NCBI RefSeq assembly: GCF_003986975.1
Contig: NZ_PIPO01000007.1
Coordinates: 62,001-126,000 of the forward strand
Direction: 5' to 3'
Length of the DNA stretch: 64,000 nt
DNA from: Aliidiomarina soli
GTDB lineage: Bacteria; Pseudomonadota; Gammaproteobacteria; Enterobacterales; Alteromonadaceae
Of the stretch, positions 54,571-63,778 are shown piece after piece (position 1 is the stretch's first letter; every line of letters starts with the position of its first letter). The notes under the pieces are model-generated. The model saw nothing but the letters and a program-made list of their open reading frames with translations. It was not told the DNA's origin and made no database searches. A program made the position numbers and the translations under genes.

Positions 54571-55305
54571 ATGCCTAAATGTACAGACTGTCATTGCCAT
54601 ACGCCGTTGGATTTCGCCATTCGCATGGCATTTCAGCCGATTGTCGATGTTGAACAGCGCAGCGTATTTGCGCATGAAGCGCTGGTGCGTGGCGAACATG
54701 GTGAAGGGGCCGGAGAAGTGATTGGCAGAGTCAATGCCGACAATCTGTACAGTTTCGACCAGGCCTGCCGGGTCAAGTCGATTGAGACAGCCGCCGCCGT
54801 TAAACTACCTGCCAGGTTATCGATCAATTTTATGCCGAATGCCATTTATGATCCGGAAACCTGCCTGGCTAAAACGTTGCAAACTGCAAAGCGCGTTAAC
54901 TTCCCGCATCAAAATATTATTTTCGAGGTGACCGAGCACGAGAAAGTGGAAAATCATGATTTACTGGTCGATGTCTTCCGAACCTATCAGCGGCATGGTT
55001 TCATGACCGCCATCGATGATTTTGGTGAAGGCTACGCGGGACTCAATCTGCTTGCTGACTTCCAGCCGGATCTGCTGAAGCTGGATATGAAAATGATCCG
55101 GGGTATTGACCAGAACAGGGTTAAACAGGCAATTTTCTCGGGTATTGCAAAAGTAGCTGAAGAACTCGGCATAACGCTTATTGCTGAAGGCGTGGAAACG
55201 GCAGAAGAACACGCGTTTTTTAAACACGCGGGGGTGAAACTGCAGCAGGGGTATTACTTCGCCCGGCCAGCCCTTGAACACGCCATTATGCCTGAATGGC
55301 GCTAA
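54571..55305 (+). CDS. Single-domain EAL c-di-GMP phosphodiesterase (RimA-like candidate)
   Basis: A 244-residue protein that is essentially one EAL domain. All catalytic residues are visible: Glu36 (E-A-L), Asn86, Glu119, Asp149-Asp150 (D-D-F-G-E-G-Y), Lys170 and Glu206 (E-G-V-E-T). It should hydrolyse c-di-GMP to pGpG. The N-terminus C-T-D-C-H-C-H (Cys4, 7, 9) is unusual and might bind metal or haem. GAGGAGG precedes ATG 54571. It diverges from the DUF432/mscS/rimBK run; in Pseudomonas a small EAL protein, RimA, works with RimB and RimK. Confidence 0.92.
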   Translation: MPKCTDCHCHTPLDFAIRMAFQPIVDVEQRSVFAHEALVRGEHGEGAGEVIGRVNADNLYSFDQACRVKSIETAAAVKLPARLSINFMPNAIYDPETCLAKTLQTAKRVNFPHQNIIFEVTEHEKVENHDLLVDVFRTYQRHGFMTAIDDFGEGYAGLNLLADFQPDLLKLDMKMIRGIDQNRVKQAIFSGIAKVAEELGITLIAEGVETAEEHAFFKHAGVKLQQGYYFARPALEHAIMPEWR

Positions 55306-55330
55306 CTGCTTGCGCCTCTTGTCCTCGAAT

Positions 55331-56011
55331 TTAAAGGTACTGGCTACGAGTTTGCTGCAATGCCTTAAGGTGAGCGACAAAGTCAAGTAACGGCCGGTCG
55401 AACGCATTTTGCGGAATATAGAGATCGTAGCCAAGCAGTTCGCGCATCAGCTGCATGCGCACGGCAAAGGTGGCCAGGACACCGGAGTACCGTTTACCGG
55501 TTTCACTGACAAAGTAATCGGGCACTTCAAAATAATCAGTGTACTGGCGGTGCGGCGGCATTTCACTGCGTATGGCCTGGGTCATCAGCGCTCGCTGCTG
55601 ATGGAGCAGGTGCACCGCAAGGCGCGGTGACAGCTGCTGCAGAAAGGCATCATAATGGCGTAAACGAATCCCAAGAAAGGCCAGTGACTGCCGTTTGGCA
55701 CCATACTGCACCGTAGGCACGTTGTAGCGGACAATGTCGTCCCAGGCTAATGTCCAGCGCCCACGAATATGAATGTAGTGTATTTTATCCGGGGTGATCT
55801 CAAGGCTGGTATCCGGCTCAACCAGCTTACCGATGCCCAGCGCCATTGTGATTAAGCAAAATGATGCCAGACACAGCCGCACTGGCCAGGGAATGAGTTC
55901 GGTTTGGCCGTGCACCAGTGCAATCAGTAGTAGACCTCCGGCCCCTAATAGCAGGTAAAATGAGCCGTTGCGCTTTGTATGCGGACGTATTCTGCGGACC
56001 AGTTCAGTCAT
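55331..56011 (-). CDS. DUF2982-like membrane protein
   Basis: A 226-residue protein with two N-terminal membrane helices (about 17-35 and 42-62), a PH-like beta segment (L-E-I-T-P-D-K-I-H-Y-I-H-I-R-G-R-W-T-L-A-W-D-D-I) and a helical C-terminus. It resembles DUF2982 proteins of Alteromonadales and Vibrio, whose function is unknown. Its start overlaps the end of a 49-residue protein gene (ATGA). Confidence 0.65.
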   Translation of the reverse strand: MTELVRRIRPHTKRNGSFYLLLGAGGLLLIALVHGQTELIPWPVRLCLASFCLITMALGIGKLVEPDTSLEITPDKIHYIHIRGRWTLAWDDIVRYNVPTVQYGAKRQSLAFLGIRLRHYDAFLQQLSPRLAVHLLHQQRALMTQAIRSEMPPHRQYTDYFEVPDYFVSETGKRYSGVLATFAVRMQLMRELLGYDLYIPQNAFDRPLLDFVAHLKALQQTRSQYL

Positions 56012-56157
56012 GGAGTCGGCTCGCCAAGGCTAATAACCCACCAGGCAATCCAGGGCAACAGTACAATGCACCAGATCAGCAACAGGCGGGTTCGTTTACA
56101 GTATTCACAGTCGGTTTGCCACCATTGGCGCAACCGGCTTTTGATTTTCTTAGTCAT
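56008..56157 (-). CDS. 49-residue membrane protein with CxxC (missed small gene)
   Basis: The product begins M-T-K-K-I-K-S-R-L-R and has an N-terminal basic segment, C-E-Y-C (residues 17-20), and one membrane helix (about 25-43) rich in Leu, Ile and Trp. Support for a real gene is positional: it starts 17 bases after the mutH stop, ends in an ATGA overlap with the DUF2982 gene, and fills the space between them exactly. The Shine-Dalgarno is poor. The pair C-x2-C could bind zinc or form a disulfide. I know of no family for it. Confidence 0.65.
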   Translation of the reverse strand: MTKKIKSRLRQWWQTDCEYCKRTRLLLIWCIVLLPWIAWWVISLGEPTP

Positions 56158-56174
56158 AGTTTCAGCATGCTGAG

Positions 56175-56879
56175 TTACCAGCTGTTTTGCAAGGCACGCT
56201 GCAGAATCCGTGCGGTGAAATCAGTTTTCAGATAGTAGCCGCGGGGCAGTGTTTGAATAGTATCGCCCTCTGGCCCGATGGCTGCGGTTAAGGCTTTACT
56301 GTTTGCAGCTTTTGGGCGTAGTTGCAATGCTTGCCCATGACGCGCGGTAATTTGCTGGATCTGGCCCAGAATAATGCGCTCAGTGATTTCTTCCCAATCG
56401 GCGCGTAAAAGTGCATCTTCGTCGGCGGCTGGCTGCCAGAGGAAGGGCATACCGATGCAACGGTCGGCGGGTTTTACCTCACGTCGACCATCCAGCGGGA
56501 CCCAGAGTACTTTTTGCAGCTTATTACGGACATTGGACTGCTGCCAACTGACCCCATTCAGTCCGAGTAGCGGGGCAATGCATACATAAGTGGTTTCCAG
56601 TGGCGTACCACTGCTATTAACCGGAATGGTTTTCAGCTCAATACCCAGTTCAGGGAAGTCTTGCTCCGGTCGTGAGCCCGCTGAGGCGCCAAGGTAAAGT
56701 TCAATCAACTGACCGCTCCAGCCTTTTGCTCTACTTAGAGTATCCGGTGTGACCCAGCCTGCCTGTTCAGCCAGCCAGCCCAGCGGCATACCTGCCAGAG
56801 CGCGGGCACGGGTTAGCAGCTGCTGTTCGTCGGCAGGCGGGTGAGAGGGAACTTGTGGCAACTGCAAATAGTCGGACAT
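56175..56879 (-). CDS. mutH: DNA mismatch repair endonuclease MutH
   Basis: A 234-residue methyl-directed endonuclease that nicks the unmethylated strand at hemimethylated GATC after activation by MutL. It shows the restriction-type active site: G-A-S-A-G-S-x-P-E-Q-D-F then G-I-E-L-K-T-I-P, plus T-A-R-H-G and [11 protein letters not shown]. The start at 56879 matches E. coli MutH; the upstream ORF extension (to 57092) overlaps rppH and is not coding. Its presence implies a Dam-methylated genome. Confidence 0.96.
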   Translation of the reverse strand: MSDYLQLPQVPSHPPADEQQLLTRARALAGMPLGWLAEQAGWVTPDTLSRAKGWSGQLIELYLGASAGSRPEQDFPELGIELKTIPVNSSGTPLETTYVCIAPLLGLNGVSWQQSNVRNKLQKVLWVPLDGRREVKPADRCIGMPFLWQPAADEDALLRADWEEITERIILGQIQQITARHGQALQLRPKAANSKALTAAIGPEGDTIQTLPRGYYLKTDFTARILQRALQNSW

Positions 56880-57002
56880 CGGGGTCGTTATCGGTTGTGA
56901 AATAAGGTCTGTTGGTATGTTACCAGTTACAGGTAATGTTTGCCCATTGTTGGCCTTTATGGAAGAATCAAAGTCAGAGATGAATAGTATGGAGATGCTC
57001 GC

Positions 57003-57512
57003 GTGATTGATGCCGAAGGTTATCGTTCGAATGTCGGCATAGTGATATGTAACGAGCACGGGCAAGTCTTCTGGGCCAGACGTTATGGGCAAAATAGCTG
57101 GCAGTTTCCACAGGGCGGTATTGACGAAGGCGAGACGCCGGAACAGGCGATGTTTCGTGAGTTATACGAAGAAGTGGGCTTACGTCCCGAGCAAGTGGAA
57201 CTTATTTATACCAGCCGTAACTGGTTTCGCTACAAGTTACCGAAACGTTTGGTGCGCAAAGGCGCCAAACCCGTGTGTATTGGACAGAAACAGAAATGGT
57301 TTTTGTTACGTTTGACCTGCCCGGAATCAGATGTCGATGTGTTGCAGTCCGGCCATCCGGAGTTTGATGGCTGGCGCTGGGTGTCATACTGGTATCCGGT
57401 GCGTCAGGTGGTGTCCTTTAAAAGGGACGTATACCGCCGTGTAATGAAAGAATTTGCGGCTATCGCCATGCCATTTCAACATAAACGTTCTAAACGTAAG
57501 CGCAGGCGATAA
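57003..57512 (+). CDS. rppH: RNA pyrophosphohydrolase
   Basis: A 169-residue Nudix hydrolase that removes pyrophosphate from the 5' end of mRNA and so triggers RNase E decay. The Nudix box is complete (G-G-I-D-E-G-E-T then R-E-L-Y-E-E-V-G-L, residues 37-59), as is the [23 protein letters not shown] block of E. coli RppH. Translation starts at GTG 57003 with GGAG eight bases before. It leads the conserved rppH-ptsP-lgt-thyA series. Confidence 0.97.
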   Translation: MIDAEGYRSNVGIVICNEHGQVFWARRYGQNSWQFPQGGIDEGETPEQAMFRELYEEVGLRPEQVELIYTSRNWFRYKLPKRLVRKGAKPVCIGQKQKWFLLRLTCPESDVDVLQSGHPEFDGWRWVSYWYPVRQVVSFKRDVYRRVMKEFAAIAMPFQHKRSKRKRRR

Positions 57513-57515
57513 CCT

Positions 57516-59795
57516 ATGGTGATGCTGGCAAAATTACATCGAATTGTTGAGGCGGTAAATCAGGCGCCGGAGTTTGATACTGCCCTGCGTACCATGGTGA
57601 CCCGGGTTAAAGCTGCTCTGCAAACGGATGTATGCAGCATCTATATTGCTGATTACCAATCTGAGGAATTTGTCCTCGCTGCCTCAGATGGCCTGCGCAT
57701 GAATCAGGGTGAGCGGATCACACTGAAATTCGGTGAAGGCCTTATCAGCCTCGCGGCACAACGTGAAGAGCCGCTTAACTTCGCCAATGCGGCACAGCAC
57801 CCAAGCTTTAAATTGGTTGATGAAGTCGAAGAAGAAGGCTTCAGGGCCATGCTGGTCGCGCCTATTATTCACCAGCGTCGGGTGATGGGTGTGCTGGCGG
57901 TGCAGCAAGCGGCGGCCCGGGCATTTTCTGCAGATGAAGAATCCTTCGTGGTGACTTTGGCCGCGCAATTAGCCTCGGTCATAGCTCACGCTGAGGCCAA
58001 GGGCTTGCTCGCCAGTCATACTGCGCCGTGGTTACGTAGTTTGCATGCAGTACCGGGTTCACCGGGGGTTGCTATTGGGCGTGCATTCATTGGCAAGCCC
58101 GCTGCCCGCCTCAGCGCAGTGGTGCCAAGAAAAACCGAGAAAACCTGGCGCCATATTCGTTTATTTCGCAAAGCGGTGATGCAAACCCGCCGTGAGTTGC
58201 AGGATCTGGCCAAGCAGGTCGCAAGCTATGTCGCGGAAGACACCCTGGCTATTTTTGATGTCTATCAGGGCATGCTTGATGCGGCCTCATTAGGCAACGC
58301 GGTTGAAAGCAAAATCCGCGAAGGCTGGATGGCACAAACCGCGGTCAAGCTGACCGTGGAAGACTATGTAGCTCAGTTTGAAGATCTCGAGGACCCCTAT
58401 CTGCAAGAGCGGGCGGTCGATGTGCGTGACCTCGGCCAGCGTATTCTGTCGCATCTGCAGCAACGCAGCAGTCGTGATCAGGTGGTCCCGGACCACTGCA
58501 TCCTGGTGGCTGAAGAAGTCACTGCCAGTATGCTGGCTGAAATCCCGCGAGAGAAGTTGCAGGGCATTGTGTCATTACGAGGCAGTGCCAACTCGCATGC
58601 AGCGATCATGGCCCGCAGTATGGGCGTGCCGGCGGTGCTGGGTATTGAAGATGTGCCGTTGCAATACCTTGAAGACCAGTTTCTGATAGTTGATGGGTAT
58701 TCGGGGGAGCTTTTTGTAAACCCCTTTGAGCAGGTCCTGGACGAGTATAAACAGCTGCAGCTGGAAGAAGAGGAACTGGCTGAAATTGTTGCGCGGGATC
58801 GTGATTTGCCTGCGCAAACTCAGGATGGGGTGGCGGTAACCCTGCAAATTAACGCTGGTCTGAATATCGAGCATGGGGTTGAACACAACGGCCATTATGA
58901 CGGTATTGGCCTCTATCGCACCGAAATTCCATTCATGATGAAAGACCGCTTTCCTACGGAAGCGGAGCAGACCGATCTGTATCATCAGGTGTTACAGAGT
59001 TTTGGTGATCTGCCAGTGGTCATGCGCACGCTTGATGTGGGTGGCGATAAACCGCTGCCGTATTTTCCATTGCACGAAGACAATCCCTTTCTGGGCTGGC
59101 GTGGTATTCGGCTGACCCTGGATCACCCTGAGATTTTCCTGGTGCAGGCTCGCGCTATGCTGGCGGCCAATGTTGGGCGCAGTAATCTGAAAATTCTACT
59201 GCCGATGATTTCGTCGCTGGAAGAAGTCGAAGAAGCGGCACGCTTACTCAATCAGGCGTATTTTGAAGTGCGCAATGAGCTGGTGCAAAAACAGCCGGGG
59301 GCGACCCTGGCGCGACCTGAGCTCGGTGTGATGATCGAAGTGCCGGGTATTTTATATCAGCTGGAAATGATCGCGCCGCGAGTTGATTTCTTTTCGGTCG
59401 GTACTAATGACCTGACCCAGTATTTACTTGCAGTGGATCGCAACAACCCGCGCGTAGCGAGCCTGTATGAACCCTATCACCCAGCCGTATTGCGGGCACT
59501 GATGCATATTATCGAAGAATGCCATCGTCTGGACAGACCGGTCAGTGTGTGTGGCGAATTTGCCGGTGATCCGGGCGGCGCAATGTTACTTATCGCGATG
59601 GGGTACCGCAACCTGAGCATGAATAGTCACAACCTGGATAAAGTGAAGTGGATTATCCGTAATGTGCACACCAGCACCTTGCAGGTGTTGCTGACTCAGG
59701 CGTTGAAAGCACGGCATCCTTCGCAGGTGCGCAGAATTGTGAATAATAAGCTGGAAAGCCTCGGCCTGGGCGGCTTTATCCGGGCGGGCAAGTAA
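57516..59795 (+). CDS. ptsP: PTS phosphoenolpyruvate-protein phosphotransferase PtsP (EI-Ntr)
   Basis: A 759-residue first enzyme of the nitrogen-related PTS. An N-terminal GAF domain (1-160) precedes the EI domain with the phospho-His361 in A-N-S-H-A-A-I-M and the PEP-binding C-terminal part (T-L-D-V-G-G-D-K, G-W-R-G-I-R, G-T-N-D-L-T-Q-Y, C-G-E-x-A-G-D). It phosphorylates NPr, and the chain controls potassium, carbon-nitrogen and stringent responses. The start may be ATG 57516 or ATG 57522, three and nine bases after the rppH stop. Confidence 0.97.
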   Translation: MVMLAKLHRIVEAVNQAPEFDTALRTMVTRVKAALQTDVCSIYIADYQSEEFVLAASDGLRMNQGERITLKFGEGLISLAAQREEPLNFANAAQHPSFKLVDEVEEEGFRAMLVAPIIHQRRVMGVLAVQQAAARAFSADEESFVVTLAAQLASVIAHAEAKGLLASHTAPWLRSLHAVPGSPGVAIGRAFIGKPAARLSAVVPRKTEKTWRHIRLFRKAVMQTRRELQDLAKQVASYVAEDTLAIFDVYQGMLDAASLGNAVESKIREGWMAQTAVKLTVEDYVAQFEDLEDPYLQERAVDVRDLGQRILSHLQQRSSRDQVVPDHCILVAEEVTASMLAEIPREKLQGIVSLRGSANSHAAIMARSMGVPAVLGIEDVPLQYLEDQFLIVDGYSGELFVNPFEQVLDEYKQLQLEEEELAEIVARDRDLPAQTQDGVAVTLQINAGLNIEHGVEHNGHYDGIGLYRTEIPFMMKDRFPTEAEQTDLYHQVLQSFGDLPVVMRTLDVGGDKPLPYFPLHEDNPFLGWRGIRLTLDHPEIFLVQARAMLAANVGRSNLKILLPMISSLEEVEEAARLLNQAYFEVRNELVQKQPGATLARPELGVMIEVPGILYQLEMIAPRVDFFSVGTNDLTQYLLAVDRNNPRVASLYEPYHPAVLRALMHIIEECHRLDRPVSVCGEFAGDPGGAMLLIAMGYRNLSMNSHNLDKVKWIIRNVHTSTLQVLLTQALKARHPSQVRRIVNNKLESLGLGGFIRAGK

Positions 59796-60593
59796 ATGCT
59801 GCTGAGCTTTTTCCTGCTGGCGTTGGGTGGAGTACTGGCTGGCCTGTTGTCGGGCATGCTCGGCATTGGCGGCGGTATTGTGGTCGTCCCGCTGTTAATC
59901 TATCTGTTGCCACTGATGGGAATTGAAGCGGCGCTGGTGGTACCGATGGCGGTTGGGACCAGCCTTGCCACTATTGTCGTGACCACCTTGTCAGGCGCCT
60001 ATGCGCATCACCGCCATCGTATGATCCTGTGGCCTTGGGTGGGGCTGATTGCCCCTTGCATGGTCGCCGGCGGCATAGTGGGGGCCATGCTCGGAGTTAA
60101 GATTGAGCCTCAATTATTGCAGCGGATTTTTGCCACCGTTCTGTTACTGCTGGCAGCGCGGATGATCTGGAAGATGCAGCCGCGCGCCGAAGACAAACGA
60201 ATCCGGCGCACCCCGGTGCGGCTCTGGTCCGTCGGTATTGGTGTTATTTCGTCGCTGGTGGGGATCGGTGGTGGAGCCCTGGTGGTGCCGCTGTTGCATT
60301 TTTACCAGATTACCATGCGCCATGCAGTGGCAGTGGCTGCTGTGTGTAGCGTTCTGCTGGCCTTTGTTGGTACCATCACCTACGCGTTACTGGGTCAGCA
60401 GCTGAGTGCAGGGGTGGTTAAGGGCGCGGTCGGCTTTATTTACGTGCCCGCGTGGTTAGGGATTGCCGTGATGTCGGTGTCGATGGCGCCTGTCGGCGCG
60501 CGACTGGCGCGGATATTACCGGTACGCTGGTTACAGCGTGCCTTCGCCTTGCTGCTGATTGTGGTATCAGTGCATCTTTTCGTCACTGTCTGA
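59796..60593 (+). CDS. TSUP family (TauE/SafE) anion exporter
   Basis: A 265-residue membrane protein with about eight helices in two homologous halves, each starting with G-x-x-x-G-x-x-G-I-G-G-G (residues 12-27 and 150-165), the signature of the TauE/SafE sulfite and sulfonate exporters. The start codon follows the ptsP stop without a gap. The substrate is unknown. E. coli has no such gene between ptsP and lgt, but it fits the operon here. Confidence 0.9.
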   Translation: MLLSFFLLALGGVLAGLLSGMLGIGGGIVVVPLLIYLLPLMGIEAALVVPMAVGTSLATIVVTTLSGAYAHHRHRMILWPWVGLIAPCMVAGGIVGAMLGVKIEPQLLQRIFATVLLLLAARMIWKMQPRAEDKRIRRTPVRLWSVGIGVISSLVGIGGGALVVPLLHFYQITMRHAVAVAAVCSVLLAFVGTITYALLGQQLSAGVVKGAVGFIYVPAWLGIAVMSVSMAPVGARLARILPVRWLQRAFALLLIVVSVHLFVTV

Positions 60594-60620
60594 CGACCAT
60601 TAACAAGGATTGCAGAAGCA

Positions 60621-61505
60621 ATGACTCGAGATTATTACGTTCATCCGGAGTTTGACCCGATTTTCTTTAGCGTAGGTCCATTGGATGTGCGCTGGTATGG
60701 CTTGATGTATCTGGTTGGGCTGGCATTTGCCTGGTGGTGGGGCAATCGACAGGCCGATCGCTCTTTGCAGGGGCAGGCCATCGGCGGTGAAGTATGGACC
60801 CGTGAGCAATGGAGCGATTTGTTGTTCTGGGGCTTTCTGGCGCTGATTATTGGTGGCCGCATTGGTTATGTGCTGTTTTATCAGTTCAGTGCTTTCCTTG
60901 CCAACCCATTGTACCTTTTTGATATTACCTCGGGCGGCATGTCGTTCCACGGTGGCTTGCTTGGCGCGATTGTTGCGATCCTGCTTTATGCCAAAGTTAA
61001 AGGTCGCTCGATTATGGCGGTGGGTGACTTTGTTGCCCCTCTGGTGCCGATTGGTTTAGGTGCAGGGCGGGTAGGCAATTATATTAATGGCGAGCTATGG
61101 GGACGTTCCACAGACGTGCCATGGGCAGTGATTTTCCCGGCGGCAGGGCCTGACCCGCGGCACGCATCACAGCTCTATCAGGCGCTGTTTGAAGGCCTGC
61201 TGTTGTTTGCTTTATTGTTTTGGTTTAGCCGCCGAGCGCGTCCGACCGGCGCCGTTGCGGGGTTATTTTTGATTGGCTACGGCTGCGCACGTTTGTTCAC
61301 CGAGTATTTCCGTGAACCCGATGCTCACCTCGGTTTGCTGGCGGCGTCACTGTCGATGGGGCAGTGGTTATCGATCCCCATGGTGCTAGTGGGAATTCTG
61401 TTCCTGCTGCTGGCTTATCGCGGCGTGTTTAAGCCACGTTACACCCAGCAAGTGGCAAACAAAGAGAGCAAAACGAAGGGTAAAAAGCGTGGAGGCAAGT
61501 CATGA
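60621..61505 (+). CDS. lgt: Prolipoprotein diacylglyceryl transferase
   Basis: A 294-residue inner membrane enzyme with seven helices that attaches diacylglycerol to the lipobox cysteine of prolipoproteins. Essential motifs are [22 protein letters not shown] and [14 protein letters not shown]. The C-terminal tail is Lys-rich. The stop overlaps the thyA start by four bases. The window itself encodes several lipoproteins that would be its substrates. Confidence 0.97.
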   Translation: MTRDYYVHPEFDPIFFSVGPLDVRWYGLMYLVGLAFAWWWGNRQADRSLQGQAIGGEVWTREQWSDLLFWGFLALIIGGRIGYVLFYQFSAFLANPLYLFDITSGGMSFHGGLLGAIVAILLYAKVKGRSIMAVGDFVAPLVPIGLGAGRVGNYINGELWGRSTDVPWAVIFPAAGPDPRHASQLYQALFEGLLLFALLFWFSRRARPTGAVAGLFLIGYGCARLFTEYFREPDAHLGLLAASLSMGQWLSIPMVLVGILFLLLAYRGVFKPRYTQQVANKESKTKGKKRGGKS

Positions 61506-62335
61506 AACAATACCTGCAACTGATGCAGCATGTGCTTGATAATGGGGTCGACAAAAGTGATCGCACAGGTACTGGCACACGCAGTGTGTTTGGCCACCAG
61601 ATGCGTTTTAATCTGGCTGAGGGCTTCCCGCTGGTAACCACAAAAAAGTGCCATTTACGCTCGATACTTCATGAATTACTCTGGTTTCTCAGTGGTGAGA
61701 CCAATATCAGCTACCTGCAGCAAAATGGGGTCAGTATCTGGGACGAATGGGCCACCGATGAGGGTGATTTGGGGCCCGTGTATGGGGCGCAATGGCGTAG
61801 CTGGCCGACCCCGGACGGCGGTCATATTGACCAGATTCAGGCGCTAGTGGACCAAATAAAGACCAACCCGGACTCGCGTCGGCTGCTGGTCAGTGCATGG
61901 AACCCTGCGGTGTTACCGCAAGCAGGGTTAAGCCCCAAGGAAAACGCGGCCAAGGGTCTGCAGGCACTTCCACCGTGCCATACCATGTTTCAATTTTACG
62001 TTGCTGATGGCAAGTTGTCCTGTCAGCTCTACCAGCGCAGTGCCGATGTTTTCCTTGGGGTTCCATTTAACATTGCCAGCTATGCGCTGTTGACCATGAT
62101 GCTGGCGCAGGTCTGTGAGTTAGAGCCCGGCGACTTTGTGCATACCTTTGGTGACGCGCATTTGTATAGTAACCATTTCGACCAGGCGCGCGAGCAGTTG
62201 AGCAGAACGCCGTATCAGTTGCCGACCATGCGCATGAACCCAGAGGTGAAAGACCTGTTTGCGTTCACCTTTGATGACTTCGAACTGGTCGACTATAAGG
62301 CGCACCCGCACATCAAGGCACCGATCGCTATCTGA
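61502..62335 (+). CDS. thyA: Thymidylate synthase
   Basis: A 277-residue folate-dependent synthase making dTMP from dUMP. The catalytic Cys159 lies in P-P-C-H-T; others are [10 protein letters not shown]-x-x-x-[15 protein letters not shown] and the final D-F-E-L-V-D-Y. It is 13 residues longer than E. coli ThyA, mostly through an insertion near residues 138-150 (G-L-S-P-K-E-N). ATGA coupling to lgt is conserved. Confidence 0.98.
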   Translation: MKQYLQLMQHVLDNGVDKSDRTGTGTRSVFGHQMRFNLAEGFPLVTTKKCHLRSILHELLWFLSGETNISYLQQNGVSIWDEWATDEGDLGPVYGAQWRSWPTPDGGHIDQIQALVDQIKTNPDSRRLLVSAWNPAVLPQAGLSPKENAAKGLQALPPCHTMFQFYVADGKLSCQLYQRSADVFLGVPFNIASYALLTMMLAQVCELEPGDFVHTFGDAHLYSNHFDQAREQLSRTPYQLPTMRMNPEVKDLFAFTFDDFELVDYKAHPHIKAPIAI

Positions 62336-62374
62336 GGCCAACCCGGCAACCGACAATCAATCAACGAAGGCAGT

Positions 62375-63163
62375 ATGGATGATTTTGCACGTCGCTTTGG
62401 CGGCATTGAGCGCTTATACGGGAGCGCAAATAGCGCAGTGATCCGCAGCTTGCACCTGGCAGTGGTCGGGGTTGGCGGTGTTGGGTCGTGGGCTGCTGAG
62501 GCACTAGTCCGCAGTGGCATCGGTGAACTCACTCTGGTCGATATGGACGATGTTTGCTTAAGTAATATGAATCGGCAGTCACATGCGCTAACCGATACCA
62601 TCGGCCGGCCGAAGATCGAAGTGCTGGGCGAACGGTTGTTGCAGATAAATCCCGATTTAACGCTGCATCTGGTCGACGATTTCGTTACGCCGTCTAACCT
62701 GGCTGAGGTCTTTGCTAATCGGCCGCATGGGGTACTCGATGCCATCGACAGCATTGCTGCAAAGACAGCGTTATTGGCCTGGTGCAAGCGGCAGAAAATA
62801 CCGGTTGTGACCACAGGTGGAGCAGGCGGACAAATTGATCCGAGCCAGATTGCCGTTGCCGATGTGGCGCGGGTCAGTCAGGACCCGTTAATGGCCAAGG
62901 TTCGCTCGCAACTGCGTCGGGACTACAACTTTACCACCAACCCCAAACGTAAATTTGGCATCCATTGCGTGTATTCCACTGAGCAATTGCGTTACCCGGC
63001 CGGCGATGGCGAGGTTTCCTACGCCAAACCTGGTACGCAAAGTGGTCGTATGGACTGTAGTAGTGGTTTTGGCGCCAGTATGATGGTGACTGCAAGCTTT
63101 GGCTTGCAGGCCGCAGCGGTACTGCTGAACCGTCTGTTACCGCAAGCTAAGCCTGGGGCCTAG
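62375..63163 (+). CDS. tcdA: tRNA threonylcarbamoyladenosine dehydratase TcdA (CsdL)
   Basis: A 262-residue E1-like enzyme that cyclises t6A37 to ct6A37 in tRNAs for ANN codons, using ATP. It has G-V-G-G-V-G-S-W-A-A-E-A-L, D-M-D-D-V-C-L-S-N-M-N-R-Q and R-R-D-Y-N-F-T-T-N-P-K-R-K-F-G. In E. coli the sulfur partner proteins CsdA and CsdE work with it; a SufE-family gene lies directly beyond it on the other strand. Confidence 0.95.
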   Translation: MDDFARRFGGIERLYGSANSAVIRSLHLAVVGVGGVGSWAAEALVRSGIGELTLVDMDDVCLSNMNRQSHALTDTIGRPKIEVLGERLLQINPDLTLHLVDDFVTPSNLAEVFANRPHGVLDAIDSIAAKTALLAWCKRQKIPVVTTGGAGGQIDPSQIAVADVARVSQDPLMAKVRSQLRRDYNFTTNPKRKFGIHCVYSTEQLRYPAGDGEVSYAKPGTQSGRMDCSSGFGASMMVTASFGLQAAAVLLNRLLPQAKPGA

Positions 63164-63168
63164 TGGGT

Positions 63169-63591
63169 TCAGGTCGGAGGCAAGGTCTGTGCCGCGGCTT
63201 TAGCGGCTTTAATAACCTGATACAAGCCGTTGCTGCGCGACGGGCTTAACTGCCTTTCCAAACCACAGGATGTCAGCCAGGCGCTGGCGTCGAATTGCAT
63301 TGCTGTCTCTGCAGTTTGCCCTTGCAGGGGTAACAGTGAGGCGTAGATCAGTGCCTGCACCATCCGTGCATCGCTGTGAAAGCGGTAATTCACATGCTGC
63401 TGAGTCCCTTCTACGCTGAGGTAGACCTGAGCTTCGCAGCCATGCACACGGTTGGCAGGGGTGCGCTGAGCCGGGTCCAATGAGGGTTGGGTTTTGGCGG
63501 CCAGTAAGAGAACCCGGTAGGTTTCCTGCCAGTTACCCTGGGCAAGAAGTTGCTGACGCAGGCTGTCAGCTGCTGCAGGCAAAATTGTCAT
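63169..63591 (-). CDS. csdE: SufE-family sulfur acceptor (CsdE-like)
   Basis: A 140-residue SufE-fold protein that accepts persulfide from a cysteine desulfurase. The acceptor is Cys52 in N-R-V-H-G-C-E-A-Q-V, and the later L-x-x-C-G-L-E-R-Q-L-S-P-S-R-S-N-G segment is typical. The location next to tcdA (five bases between stops) points to CsdE rather than SufE. ATG 63591 is chosen; TTG 63603 is possible. Confidence 0.88.
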   Translation of the reverse strand: MTILPAAADSLRQQLLAQGNWQETYRVLLLAAKTQPSLDPAQRTPANRVHGCEAQVYLSVEGTQQHVNYRFHSDARMVQALIYASLLPLQGQTAETAMQFDASAWLTSCGLERQLSPSRSNGLYQVIKAAKAAAQTLPPT

Positions 63592-63778
63592 AAGGTGTCG
63601 CAAGCCAGTTCGATGTGAACAAATAATGAACGCTGCCAGTATAAGTTGACAGCAAGTTAATGGAAATTCGCCGATATTATACCCATAAGCCTTGTTTGAT
63701 GCAGGCGGGTTTTACATAATGCCGCACGGATTATCTGAATTTACCTGAATCTTTACGACGTAAAGAAGGATTGAAGTT

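Noticed and set aside
56880..57092. N-terminal extension of MutH suggested by the long ORF
   Set aside because: It overlaps rppH on the other strand and is absent from known MutH proteins; the ATG at 56879 matches the family start.
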